Assembly (NCBI GenBank): GCA_900757415.1
Contig: CAAENU010000160.1
Span: 1-16,303, forward strand
Source: an uncultured Oscillospiraceae bacterium
Lineage (GTDB): Bacteria; Bacillota; Clostridia; Oscillospirales; Oscillospiraceae
Direction of reading: 5' to 3'
Length of the DNA: 16,303 bases
Part shown: positions 6,351 to 13,148 of the stretch, piece after piece
How the letters are laid out: each line of letters begins with the position of its first letter
How positions within the stretch are numbered: position 1 is the stretch's first letter
Made by a program: the position numbers and the translations under genes
The notes under the pieces: generated by a model
Seen by the model: only the letters and a program-made list of their open reading frames with translations
Told to the model about the DNA's origin: nothing
Databases searched by the model: none

Positions 6351-7952
6351 CTAGGAACCGCGCACTAACAAAAGCCCCACTGGGGCTTTTGTTGCCCCGC
6401 CTGCGGCGTGGCCGTGCTGTTCAAGTCCTCTTATCCGCACACAAAAAAACACAGCACACAAAGTGTGCTGTGTTTTCAGTGCAGTTACGCAATCAAAATC
6501 CGAACCATTTCCCTTTGCTTTGGATTCCTCTACTTTTTCAAAAGGAATGGTCTGTGTACCCTCTTTATAGTTAAAGGTAATCAAAACCTTATCGTCATAC
6601 AGGTAAATCGCATTGATGAAGGTATCCACCAGAGCCTGCCGCTGGTCTTTCAGGCTCATATCCAGCTTACGGAACCGCAGCAACCAAAAGCGAATGAACT
6701 CCTCCGTGACCTTGGGCTTCGCCAGCTTTTCTTCCGCAATGCGGGCTTCAAGCTCACGCTTGGTTTCTTCCAGCTGCTCTAGCCGCTCCTTGGTGGAACT
6801 GGTCAGGATACCGGCCTGAATCGCATTCAGCATATTCTGAATACCAGATTCCGCATCACGGAGCTGCTTTTCATAAAGGGGAATGTTGGTGTTCTCCTTG
6901 TTTTGCAGCTCCATCACCTTGGCGATGATGGATTCCATAGCGGCATCGTCCTTGACAAGCTGCATGGTCTGGTTCACCACCAGATCTTCCAGCCACTGTT
7001 TGCGGACGGTCTTTTTCTTGCAGCCCTTGTGCTTTTTGGCAGTGGCACATTTATAGTAGCGGTGGACTTCGCCCGTCCGGCTCGTGCCGCTCTCTCCAAA
7101 CATCAACGCCCCACAGTAGCCGCAGAACAACTTGGTGGTGAGCAGATAGTCGTCCTCTGCCTTTCTACGGGCAGGGGCTTTCTTGTTTTTCAACATCTTC
7201 TCCTGTACATCGTTGAAAAGCTCTACGGACACGATAGGTGGAATCGCATCGGGAATCAGGACGTCCCGGTACTTCAACTCGCCGATATATCGGCGGTTGC
7301 TCAGCATGTGCTGGATGACATTGAAAGTCATTGGCCCACCGCGCTTATTCTTGATGCCCTTTTCATTGAGCCAATCCCGAATCTCCCGCATCGTCTGTCC
7401 GTCATTGTACCGCTGGAAAGCTTCAGCTACAAAGGGAGCTGTGAGTGGGTCGATTTCAAAGCGGCGGTCTGCGTTGATGGTGTAGCCGAAAGGGATAGCA
7501 CCGCCAGAAAATTTGCCTTTCAGGGCGTTTTCCGTCATGCCGCGAATGACCTTTTCGGACAGATCAGCGGAGTAATACTCGGCATAACCTTCCAGAACCG
7601 ATTCCAGAATGATACCTTCCGGGCCATCCGAAATGATCTCGGTGGCAGACATAAGCTTGACACCATTCTTTTTCAGCTGGGTCTTATACCGGGCACTGTC
7701 GTAGCGGTTTCGGGCAAAGCGGTCCAGTTTCCAGACCAGCACGATATCAAACAGCTTTTTGTCGCTGTCTTTTATCATCTGCTGAAACTCCGGGCGGTTG
7801 TCTGTCTTGGCAGAGATGGCACGGTCAATGTAGTGCTTGACGATGGTGATGCCGTTCTTTTCCGCATAGGCCGTGCACTCCCGGATCTGGCCTTCGATGG
7901 ATTCTTCACGCTGGTTGTCACTGGAATAGCGGGCGTAGATCACAGCGGTCAT
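6351..7952 (-). CDS. Large serine recombinase (resolvase + recombinase + zinc ribbon)
   Basis: Site-specific DNA recombinase of the large serine (TnpX/Tn4451-like) class, 533 aa. The N-terminal resolvase domain has VIYARYSSDNQ with catalytic Ser10 and LVWKLDRFARNR. A central recombinase domain follows (IPFGY, MLSNRRYIG), then a zinc ribbon with CGYCGALM and a later Cys pair, a coiled-coil-like Glu/Lys/Leu-rich segment around residues 345-400 and a C-terminal beta part. The ATG at 7952 is chosen because GAGG at about 7961-7964 fits it and overlaps the upstream GTG. The last ~40 residues are translated from a terminator hairpin and a tRNA-derived repeat and have no protein-like character. No other mobile-element genes lie nearby, so this may be a remnant or a single-gene element. 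Domains look intact and possibly active. Confidence 0.92.
   Translation of the reverse strand: MTAVIYARYSSDNQREESIEGQIRECTAYAEKNGITIVKHYIDRAISAKTDNRPEFQQMIKDSDKKLFDIVLVWKLDRFARNRYDSARYKTQLKKNGVKLMSATEIISDGPEGIILESVLEGYAEYYSADLSEKVIRGMTENALKGKFSGGAIPFGYTINADRRFEIDPLTAPFVAEAFQRYNDGQTMREIRDWLNEKGIKNKRGGPMTFNVIQHMLSNRRYIGELKYRDVLIPDAIPPIVSVELFNDVQEKMLKNKKAPARRKAEDDYLLTTKLFCGYCGALMFGESGTSRTGEVHRYYKCATAKKHKGCKKKTVRKQWLEDLVVNQTMQLVKDDAAMESIIAKVMELQNKENTNIPLYEKQLRDAESGIQNMLNAIQAGILTSSTKERLEQLEETKRELEARIAEEKLAKPKVTEEFIRFWLLRFRKLDMSLKDQRQALVDTFINAIYLYDDKVLITFNYKEGTQTIPFEKVEESKAKGNGSDFDCVTALKTQHTLCAVFFCVRIRGLEQHGHAAGGATKAPVGLLLVRGS
6367..6393. terminator. Symmetrical (bidirectional) terminator hairpin
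   Basis: A perfect 12-bp stem AACAAAAGCCCC (6367-6378) with its complement (6382-6393) and a 3-nt loop. A-rich and T-rich stem ends can act as tails in both directions. It lies between the two direct repeats and inside the far 3' part of the recombinase frame. Confidence 0.7.
6411..6441 (+). repeat. Direct repeat copy 2, contains tRNA-Leu 3' end
   Basis: Second identical 31-bp copy, 167 bp to the right of copy 1. On the minus strand it is read as part of the recombinase C-terminus (residues CVRIRGLEQHG). It directly abuts the A-run and hairpin that should terminate the recombinase transcript. Like copy 1 it carries only the 3' end of a tRNA-Leu. Confidence 0.75.
6443..6476 (-). terminator. 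Strong intrinsic terminator of the recombinase gene
   Basis: A perfect 14-bp stem (6446-6459 with 6463-6476) with a 3-nt loop. On the minus strand the stem is followed by a T-run (seven A at 6443-6449 on +). It lies inside the open recombinase frame, about 90 nt before that frame's stop codon. Confidence 0.85.
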
Positions 7953-8020
7953 GGCAGGCACCTCACTTTACACATCATTGAACGGTGGAGTGTTCTTTTA
8001 AAGCAATGTTTCGTATAATG

Positions 8021-8049
8021 GATATACCACATTTTACAGATGATTGCAA
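8021..8049 (-). promoter_or_regulatory. Predicted sigma-A promoter of the recombinase
   Basis: On the minus strand TTGCAA (8044-8049), a 17-nt spacer and TATATC (8021-8026) form a reasonable promoter. TGTGG directly before the -10 gives an extended -10 like that upstream of the dehydrogenase. It lies about 70 nt before the recombinase ATG. Confidence 0.6.
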
Positions 8050-8147
8050 GCTTTTTATACGCTTTTCACGAGATTCAGTAAAAAAAACATGAACTCCTAT
8101 GAAAGCAAAATATTCACATTCCATGGTTCTATGAAGGTGTCCGGAGC

Positions 8148-8170
8148 AATTGTGTCATTTTGACACAATT
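8148..8170. repeat. 23-bp palindrome, possible operator or recombination site
   Basis: Perfect 10-bp arms AATTGTGTCA (8148-8157) and TGACACAATT (8161-8170) flank TTT. It lies about 100 bp upstream of the predicted recombinase promoter, in AT-rich DNA, with no T-run that would make it a terminator. Confidence 0.6.
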
Positions 8171-8300
8171 CCTTATTTCTCCATAAACCATAAAAATTCA
8201 ACTTTTTAATGCAGCAGCTACAACGTTGGATTGCATATCGCAAATATACTATTTGAATATTGCGCTGATTTTTGTCTTGTTACGGTTTCGCAATAAGACC

Positions 8301-8335
8301 AAAGTGGTGGGTATCACGATGATACCCACCACTTT
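8301..8335 (-). terminator. Long perfect hairpin after the beta-galactosidase gene
   Basis: A 16-bp perfect stem (8301-8316 with 8320-8335) and a CGA loop begin 15 nt after the beta-galactosidase stop. On the minus strand the stem ends CTTT and then reads GGTCTTATT, a poor T-tail. It is a likely terminator or 3'-end stabiliser. Confidence 0.65.
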
Positions 8336-8349
8336 AGCCAAGTAAATTT

Positions 8350-11300
8350 TTATTTTTGAATCGTAAAACGGAACGAGGTTCCCTTCTCCACCGCAAAGCA
8401 GGCGTCTGCATGGGGCTTTGCGCCCCAGCTGTTGTCGCCGCCCACGCCGCGCTGGAAAGCAGCGCAGCGGACGACCGTCTTATTGTCGTCCCGGGGCAGC
8501 TCGTAAAGGTGGCGGGCGTTTTCCAGTTCATGGGGCGTGTAGGGCAGCGCCGAGAAGGTCATGCCGTCCCCTGCAAAGCCGATGCCTATATTCAATCCGC
8601 TGCCGGTGAGTGCTGCGCTGTACACGCCGGTACGGCTGCCGCATTCCTGCGGGTAGACCGGGCTGTTCTGGGCAAAATCCTGCCGGACATTGTAGCTCCA
8701 AGCGCCCATCTTGCCGCCTGCGGTGCGGTCGGCGGTGGTCTCCCGGGGGCCAAGACCCAGATAGGATACCTTGGTCAGCTCCCGGCGCATCGGGAAGAGC
8801 AGCCCGAACTCCGGCAGCTCAGTCTTTTCGCCCTGCCATGTCATGGTGATATCGCAGCGGCCTGCGCCGTCGATGGCAAAATCAATGGGCAGCGTCTGCC
8901 CATCTGGTAGGGTGTAGTTTGCGCGGACGATGACGAACTCATCCTTTGCTTCGGCAGTCAGGTTATCGCACCGGGCGTAGAGACCGGCGGTTTTCCAGAA
9001 GGCAAATGTAAAAGGTTCTGCGCAGCCCTCGTCGTTGTTGGTGGGCGCACGCCAAAAGTTGGGGCGCACGGTATCGTCCAACAGCTGCACACCGTTGTAG
9101 CGGATGGACACCAGCCCCTTGCCGCGACCAAAGATGTACTCGAAGCCATCGCCCTTTACGCCGATGTTGCAGTCCATCTCCACCAATTCCGGCGCGGCAA
9201 CGGTCAGCCGGGCGGCGGCGTAGTTGTGCCATACCTGCCCAAAGGCAGCTTCATAGCCCGTCGGGATGCCGGGCTTTGCAGCCCGCTGCACTGCGGTAAC
9301 GGTCATGCAGGCAAGCCCTGTCTCCGGCAGAGGGAACGGGAACGCGATGTGCGCAGTCTTGCCGGGTGCGCAGTCTGCCCGCAGCACCGCGCGGCGTTCC
9401 GGCTTGCCGTTGACCGAAGATGCAAACACAAGGTCGTAGGCGCTCAGGTCGGTAAAGAGGTTCCGGTTTTCAATCACGACTTCGGTGTCGGTCAGGGTGA
9501 TTTTCAGCGGTGCGTAGGCCGCCTTGACTGCATCCATCTTGGGAGTATTGCGGCGGTCGGGCAGCACAAGGCCGTCCACGCAGAATTCCCGGTCGGTGGG
9601 GCGGTCGCCAAAGTCGCCGCCGTAGGCAAAGCCGGGCTTTCCGTCCGGGCTTATCACTGCAATGCCGTGGTCCATGTACTCCCAGATAAACCCGCCCTGA
9701 TACAGCGGCTCTTCGTAGGCATACTCGGTATAATCTGCGATGCCGCCGCAGCTGTTGCCCATAGCGTGGCTGTATTCGCACATGATGAAAGGCTTTTCCG
9801 GGTGCTCTGCCAAAAACTTTTTAATGTCTGCCACCGGGGTGTACATCTGGCTTTCCATATCGGAGGTGGCGGGGTATTCCCGGTTCCAGAAAATACCCTC
9901 GTAGTGCACAAGGCGGCTGGGGTCGGTGCGGCGGAAATACTCGCTCATCTCCCACAGGGTCTTGCCGCCGTGGCTCTCGTTGCCGCAAGACCAAATGAGG
10001 ATGGCCGGGTGGTTTTTGTCCCGTTCCAGCATGGCTTCGGCGCGGGCAAGCACATTCTCCCGCCACTCCGGGCGGGCACCGGGCAGCGTCCACTCGTCCG
10101 AGCCGTCCGCACCCAGCTTCTGCCATGTGCCGTGGGTCTCCAGATTGGTCTCCCCGATGACATACAGACCGTATTCATCGCAGAGCTGCAGAAAATAGGG
10201 GTCGTCCGGGTAGTGGCTAGTGCGCACGGCGTTGACGTTGTGGGCCTTCAGGTTCTTTACATCCCACAGCATCTCTTCCCGGCTGACGGTGCGGCCGGTC
10301 CGGCAGCTCCACTCGTGGCGGTTGACACCCTTGAACACGATGCGCTGGCCGTTCAAAAGCATCTGGCGGTCTTTCAGTTCAAATTTGCGCAGACCGACTT
10401 TCAACCCGGTGCGCTCCACGAGAGCGCCCTCGCGCAGCAGAGCAATCTCGGCCTCGTACAGGTTCGGCTGCTCGGCGCTCCACAGGGCGGGATGCTCCAC
10501 CGTAAAAGTGAAGGAAACGTCCTGTACGTCCTCCTCCACATCCGGGTCGGACTCGCCTTTGCCAAACACCACGCCGCTGTCGTATTCGGCAGGCTCCCCC
10601 ACCTCAGCGGACTGCTCCTCGCCGTCAAACACCACCGACACCGTTCCCGCGCCGCTGACCTTGCAATCAAAGGTGACGGTGGCACTGGAAAAGTCCGGGG
10701 CAAAATCCTGCTTCACAAAGACATCCTCGAGGTGAATTTCCGGCTTTGTGAACAGCTCCACGGAGCGGAATAAGCCGCTCATGCGCCAGAAATCCTGATC
10801 TTCCAGCCAGCTGCCGGAGGAGAAACGGTACACCTGCACCGTCAGGGTATTTTCGCCGGGGTGGACGGCGGCGGTCATGTCAAATTCAGCGGGAGTGAAG
10901 GTATCCTCGGTGTAGCCGATGTAAACGCCGTTGCACCAGACGGCGGCGGCACTGTCGGCACCGTTCAGGCGCAAGTAACAGCTTGCCCAGCTTTCCGGCA
11001 GGGTGAAACTGTGCTGGTATTCCCCGATGGGGTTATAGTCCTGCGGAATCTGACCGGGGTGCAGCTTTTCGTGGCCATCCCACGGGTACTGGGTGTTGAC
11101 GTAATGGGGCGCGCCGTAGGGCTGACCGGGCTTTTGCAGGCTCTGCATCTGGATGAAGCCCGGCACGGTCAGGGTGTCCCAGTCCGTAAAGGGTGCAGTC
11201 AGGTTTTCCGCATAGCAGAAGTTCCACTCGCCGTCCAAGCTGACGGTCAGGGGCAGTTCCAGGCTGGTCTGGTCGGTAAAATGGGCATGGAAGGGCAGAC

Positions 11301-11364
11301 GGTTCTGCTGGAAAATTTCCGGGTCGGCCAGAAGCGCCGAGGTAATGGGATGATTTAACGGCAT
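8350..11364 (-). CDS. lacZ: GH2 beta-galactosidase, LacZ type
   Basis: Cytoplasmic enzyme hydrolysing terminal beta-galactosides such as lactose, 1004 aa, close to E. coli LacZ in length. The order is an N-terminal jelly roll (about 30-225), an Ig-like domain (to about 330), a TIM barrel (to about 620), a linking beta-sandwich and a C-terminal Bgal_small_N domain. Catalytic residues are acid/base Glu463 in WSCGNESHGG and nucleophile Glu530 in MCEYSHAMGNS; GVNRHEW, VRTSHYP and ETNLETHG are also present. GAGGTG at 11372-11377 sets the ATG at 11364; the 32 upstream in-frame residues overlap the promoter and are rejected. There is no signal peptide. It has its own promoter after a terminator, so it may be controlled apart from the uronide genes. 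An acidic stretch around residues 277-292 in the Ig-like domain is slightly unusual. Confidence 0.94.
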   Translation of the reverse strand: MPLNHPITSALLADPEIFQQNRLPFHAHFTDQTSLELPLTVSLDGEWNFCYAENLTAPFTDWDTLTVPGFIQMQSLQKPGQPYGAPHYVNTQYPWDGHEKLHPGQIPQDYNPIGEYQHSFTLPESWASCYLRLNGADSAAAVWCNGVYIGYTEDTFTPAEFDMTAAVHPGENTLTVQVYRFSSGSWLEDQDFWRMSGLFRSVELFTKPEIHLEDVFVKQDFAPDFSSATVTFDCKVSGAGTVSVVFDGEEQSAEVGEPAEYDSGVVFGKGESDPDVEEDVQDVSFTFTVEHPALWSAEQPNLYEAEIALLREGALVERTGLKVGLRKFELKDRQMLLNGQRIVFKGVNRHEWSCRTGRTVSREEMLWDVKNLKAHNVNAVRTSHYPDDPYFLQLCDEYGLYVIGETNLETHGTWQKLGADGSDEWTLPGARPEWRENVLARAEAMLERDKNHPAILIWSCGNESHGGKTLWEMSEYFRRTDPSRLVHYEGIFWNREYPATSDMESQMYTPVADIKKFLAEHPEKPFIMCEYSHAMGNSCGGIADYTEYAYEEPLYQGGFIWEYMDHGIAVISPDGKPGFAYGGDFGDRPTDREFCVDGLVLPDRRNTPKMDAVKAAYAPLKITLTDTEVVIENRNLFTDLSAYDLVFASSVNGKPERRAVLRADCAPGKTAHIAFPFPLPETGLACMTVTAVQRAAKPGIPTGYEAAFGQVWHNYAAARLTVAAPELVEMDCNIGVKGDGFEYIFGRGKGLVSIRYNGVQLLDDTVRPNFWRAPTNNDEGCAEPFTFAFWKTAGLYARCDNLTAEAKDEFVIVRANYTLPDGQTLPIDFAIDGAGRCDITMTWQGEKTELPEFGLLFPMRRELTKVSYLGLGPRETTADRTAGGKMGAWSYNVRQDFAQNSPVYPQECGSRTGVYSAALTGSGLNIGIGFAGDGMTFSALPYTPHELENARHLYELPRDDNKTVVRCAAFQRGVGGDNSWGAKPHADACFAVEKGTSFRFTIQK

Positions 11365-11394
11365 AAATGTCACCTCGCAGCATTTTCTGCTTTT

Positions 11395-11403
11395 ATTATA
11401 GCA
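11395..11403 (-). promoter_or_regulatory. Extended -10 promoter of the beta-galactosidase gene
   Basis: On the minus strand TGCTATAAT is a perfect extended -10 (TATAAT at 11395-11400), about 31 nt before the ATG. The -35 position falls in the T-rich tail of the upstream terminator and matches poorly. Context CTGTGCTATAAT resembles the other two promoters in the window. Confidence 0.65.
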
Positions 11404-11412
11404 CAGGATATA

Positions 11413-11445
11413 AGAAAAACAGCCGCACAAAACGACTGTTTTTCT
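11413..11445 (-). terminator. Terminator between DUF2264 and beta-galactosidase genes
   Basis: A 13-bp stem (11413-11425 with 11433-11445, one wobble pair) with a 7-nt loop. On the minus strand the 3' arm ends CTGTTTTTCTT, giving a T-rich tail. It lies 15 nt after the DUF2264 stop codon and should end the uronide transcript. Confidence 0.75.
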
Positions 11446-11459
11446 GGAAAGAAGCGGCA

Positions 11460-13148
11460 TCAGTCCGCTTCGTCAAAGACCTCGGTGTCCAGTCCTGTGT
11501 GCCCCTTGGGGATGTGGTACTTCACGGCGGGCAGATGGACGTTAGTGAAGTACAGGCTGGTGTTGGGGTCGCAGCCGATGACCACTGCTTCTCCCCTGCC
11601 GCGCACGGTGCAGCGCAGGGTGTCGCAATGGGCTTCGGCGGTGTCATTTTCCACGCTTTCGGCATAGCCCGGTGCAAAATTGGGCACGGCAAAACCGCAG
11701 TCGTAGGCTTCGCAGTCGAAACTGCTGTCAATCTCGTGATGGCGGCAGTGGCCGGTGGCCGTGGGGGTGATGGTAGTGGTCACCTCAATGCCGGGGAAGG
11801 GCGACCACTGCGCAGTCACAGCCCCGGCTTCAATTTCCCACGTTTTGCTCACCTTGCGCACAAACACGTTATCGTCGATGACAAAGGCCAGCATACTGTC
11901 GGGAGCCGCCTGATTGAGCACCTCCCGGCTGCGGGAGGCGCAGAAGCCAAAGCGGGTATCGTAGGCAAATTTTGCATACTTTTCCGGGAACTGTCCGTGG
12001 CCGTGCCCCTCGTTGACACCGGCAGCATAGGCCGTTACCCGCCCCGCCCGGCGCTGCACCAGCATATTGGCGTAGGGCATTGGCTTGAGCCGCTCCAATG
12101 CGGGCATGGGCGCGGCTTCGGCAGACCAGAAGGGGTGGTCATCCGGCAGAGCAAGCAACAAAAAGCTCTTCATGCCCCAGTAGGGGCTGCCGGGGGCGTT
12201 GTACCGCTCGGCCATGTACATCTGCGGGTAGCAGTAGCCGATGGTCAGGATACCGTCCCGGTCGAACATTTTCTGCCCCAGCCACCAGTTGAAGTTGCGG
12301 ACGATGAGCCCTTTCATCACCGGCAGGGGCAGCGGTTCCAGCCCTGCCCAGATGCAGGCCGCCCAGAAGCTGTTCTGAGCAAAGCGGTAGGTCAGGCTGC
12401 GGCCAAAGGGCAGCGCTGCGCCGTTGGCATCGAACCAGTAGACGAACTGCTGCGCGAACAGCTGGGCGCGCTGGCGGTAGAGTGCAGCACGCCGGGGGTC
12501 GGTGTCGGCGGCAAATTTAGAGTAGAGCAGCCCGTAATACTGGATGGCCCACGGGATGTAGTAATCCTTTTGTACGGAGGCGCCATCGGTGGACCAGCCG
12601 TCGCCGCTGTAATAGCTGTCAATTTTGCAAAGACCGTCCTCCAGCAGTTCCGGGCTGAAAGGCATCCCCACGCTTTTCAGGGCAAGGTTTACAAGGATGC
12701 GGAAAAACTGCCAGTTGCAGTCCGGGATGGTGTGGGCGTTGATCTGCCCCAGCCATGCAGCAAGGTTCTGTTTTTCGGTGTCAGAAAGCGGGGTCCACAA
12801 CTTTTCCGGTGCGGTGAGGATGCCGCAGGCAATGGCAGCCATCTCCACATAACACTGGTCGTATTCCCCGGTGGTGCCCCAGTATTCGGGGTTTTCCGGG
12901 TCGGCGCCGGCGGCAAGACCCTTGCGGTAGATGGTTTCAAATTCCGGCTCAGAGCCGCCGCCCACCCAGAAGGGCACCAGCGCCCACAGCGGGCGGCTGA
13001 AGGCTTCCAGCTCAATAGCATTTTGGTTGTAGGTCACGCCCGTCTCGCCCAGATGCAGCCGGGCGCAGCCTGCGGAATAATAAGGCTTGAGCGGGTCGAG
13101 AAATTTGTGCATCAGTGCGGTAAAATCCGCTTTGGTCTGCAAGTTCAT
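11460..13148 (-). CDS. DUF2264 family protein, probable uronide-related glycoside hydrolase
   Basis: A 562-aa cytoplasmic protein without a signal peptide. It shows the DUF2264 signature near residues 46-61 (ELEAFSRPLWALVPFW) and NWQFFRILVN (145-154), consistent with an (alpha/alpha) barrel rich in Trp/Tyr. The C-terminal ~170 residues look like a beta-sandwich (repeated short beta-type stretches such as WEIEAGAVTAQW). I recall that DUF2264 proteins have been connected to CAZy family GH154, with exo-beta-glucuronidase activity; that link needs checking. The ATG at 13148 overlaps the GH88 stop (TGATG), implying translational coupling; the longer in-frame start at 13223 would overlap GH88 by 75 nt and is less likely. 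Context with GUS and GH88 supports a role in removing uronic acid or an adjoining sugar. Family confident, reaction inferred. Confidence 0.88.
   Translation of the reverse strand: MNLQTKADFTALMHKFLDPLKPYYSAGCARLHLGETGVTYNQNAIELEAFSRPLWALVPFWVGGGSEPEFETIYRKGLAAGADPENPEYWGTTGEYDQCYVEMAAIACGILTAPEKLWTPLSDTEKQNLAAWLGQINAHTIPDCNWQFFRILVNLALKSVGMPFSPELLEDGLCKIDSYYSGDGWSTDGASVQKDYYIPWAIQYYGLLYSKFAADTDPRRAALYRQRAQLFAQQFVYWFDANGAALPFGRSLTYRFAQNSFWAACIWAGLEPLPLPVMKGLIVRNFNWWLGQKMFDRDGILTIGYCYPQMYMAERYNAPGSPYWGMKSFLLLALPDDHPFWSAEAAPMPALERLKPMPYANMLVQRRAGRVTAYAAGVNEGHGHGQFPEKYAKFAYDTRFGFCASRSREVLNQAAPDSMLAFVIDDNVFVRKVSKTWEIEAGAVTAQWSPFPGIEVTTTITPTATGHCRHHEIDSSFDCEAYDCGFAVPNFAPGYAESVENDTAEAHCDTLRCTVRGRGEAVVIGCDPNTSLYFTNVHLPAVKYHIPKGHTGLDTEVFDEAD

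Larger units (their letters stand above)
7953..8349. other. AT-rich 397-bp gap upstream of the recombinase
   Basis: Visibly richer in A and T than the neighbouring genes. It holds the recombinase ribosome binding site and promoter, the palindrome at 8148-8170, a smaller dyad CAAATA-TAC-TATTTG near 8240-8255, and the hairpin at 8301-8335. I see no convincing gene or tRNA. It may include the outer end of a recombinase-carrying insertion. Confidence 0.6.

Noticed and set aside
6301..6365. Possible tRNA-like sequence (TTGGTAGAC and a TTCCTA/TAGGAA hairpin) between the direct repeats
   Set aside because: The hairpin loop is 6 nt, there is no matching acceptor stem and no T-arm in the right place, so no cloverleaf forms. 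It may be decayed tRNA DNA but cannot be supported.
8055..8090. Possible 11-aa leader peptide on the minus strand (AGGAG, then MFFLLNLVKSV)
   Set aside because: Spacing from AGGAG to ATG is too short, and it lies upstream of the predicted recombinase promoter start, so it would not be on that transcript.
11365..11460. N-terminal extension of the beta-galactosidase by 32 residues
   Set aside because: The extension covers the terminator and extended -10 promoter; the internal ATG at 11364 has a good ribosome binding site and gives a normal N-terminus.
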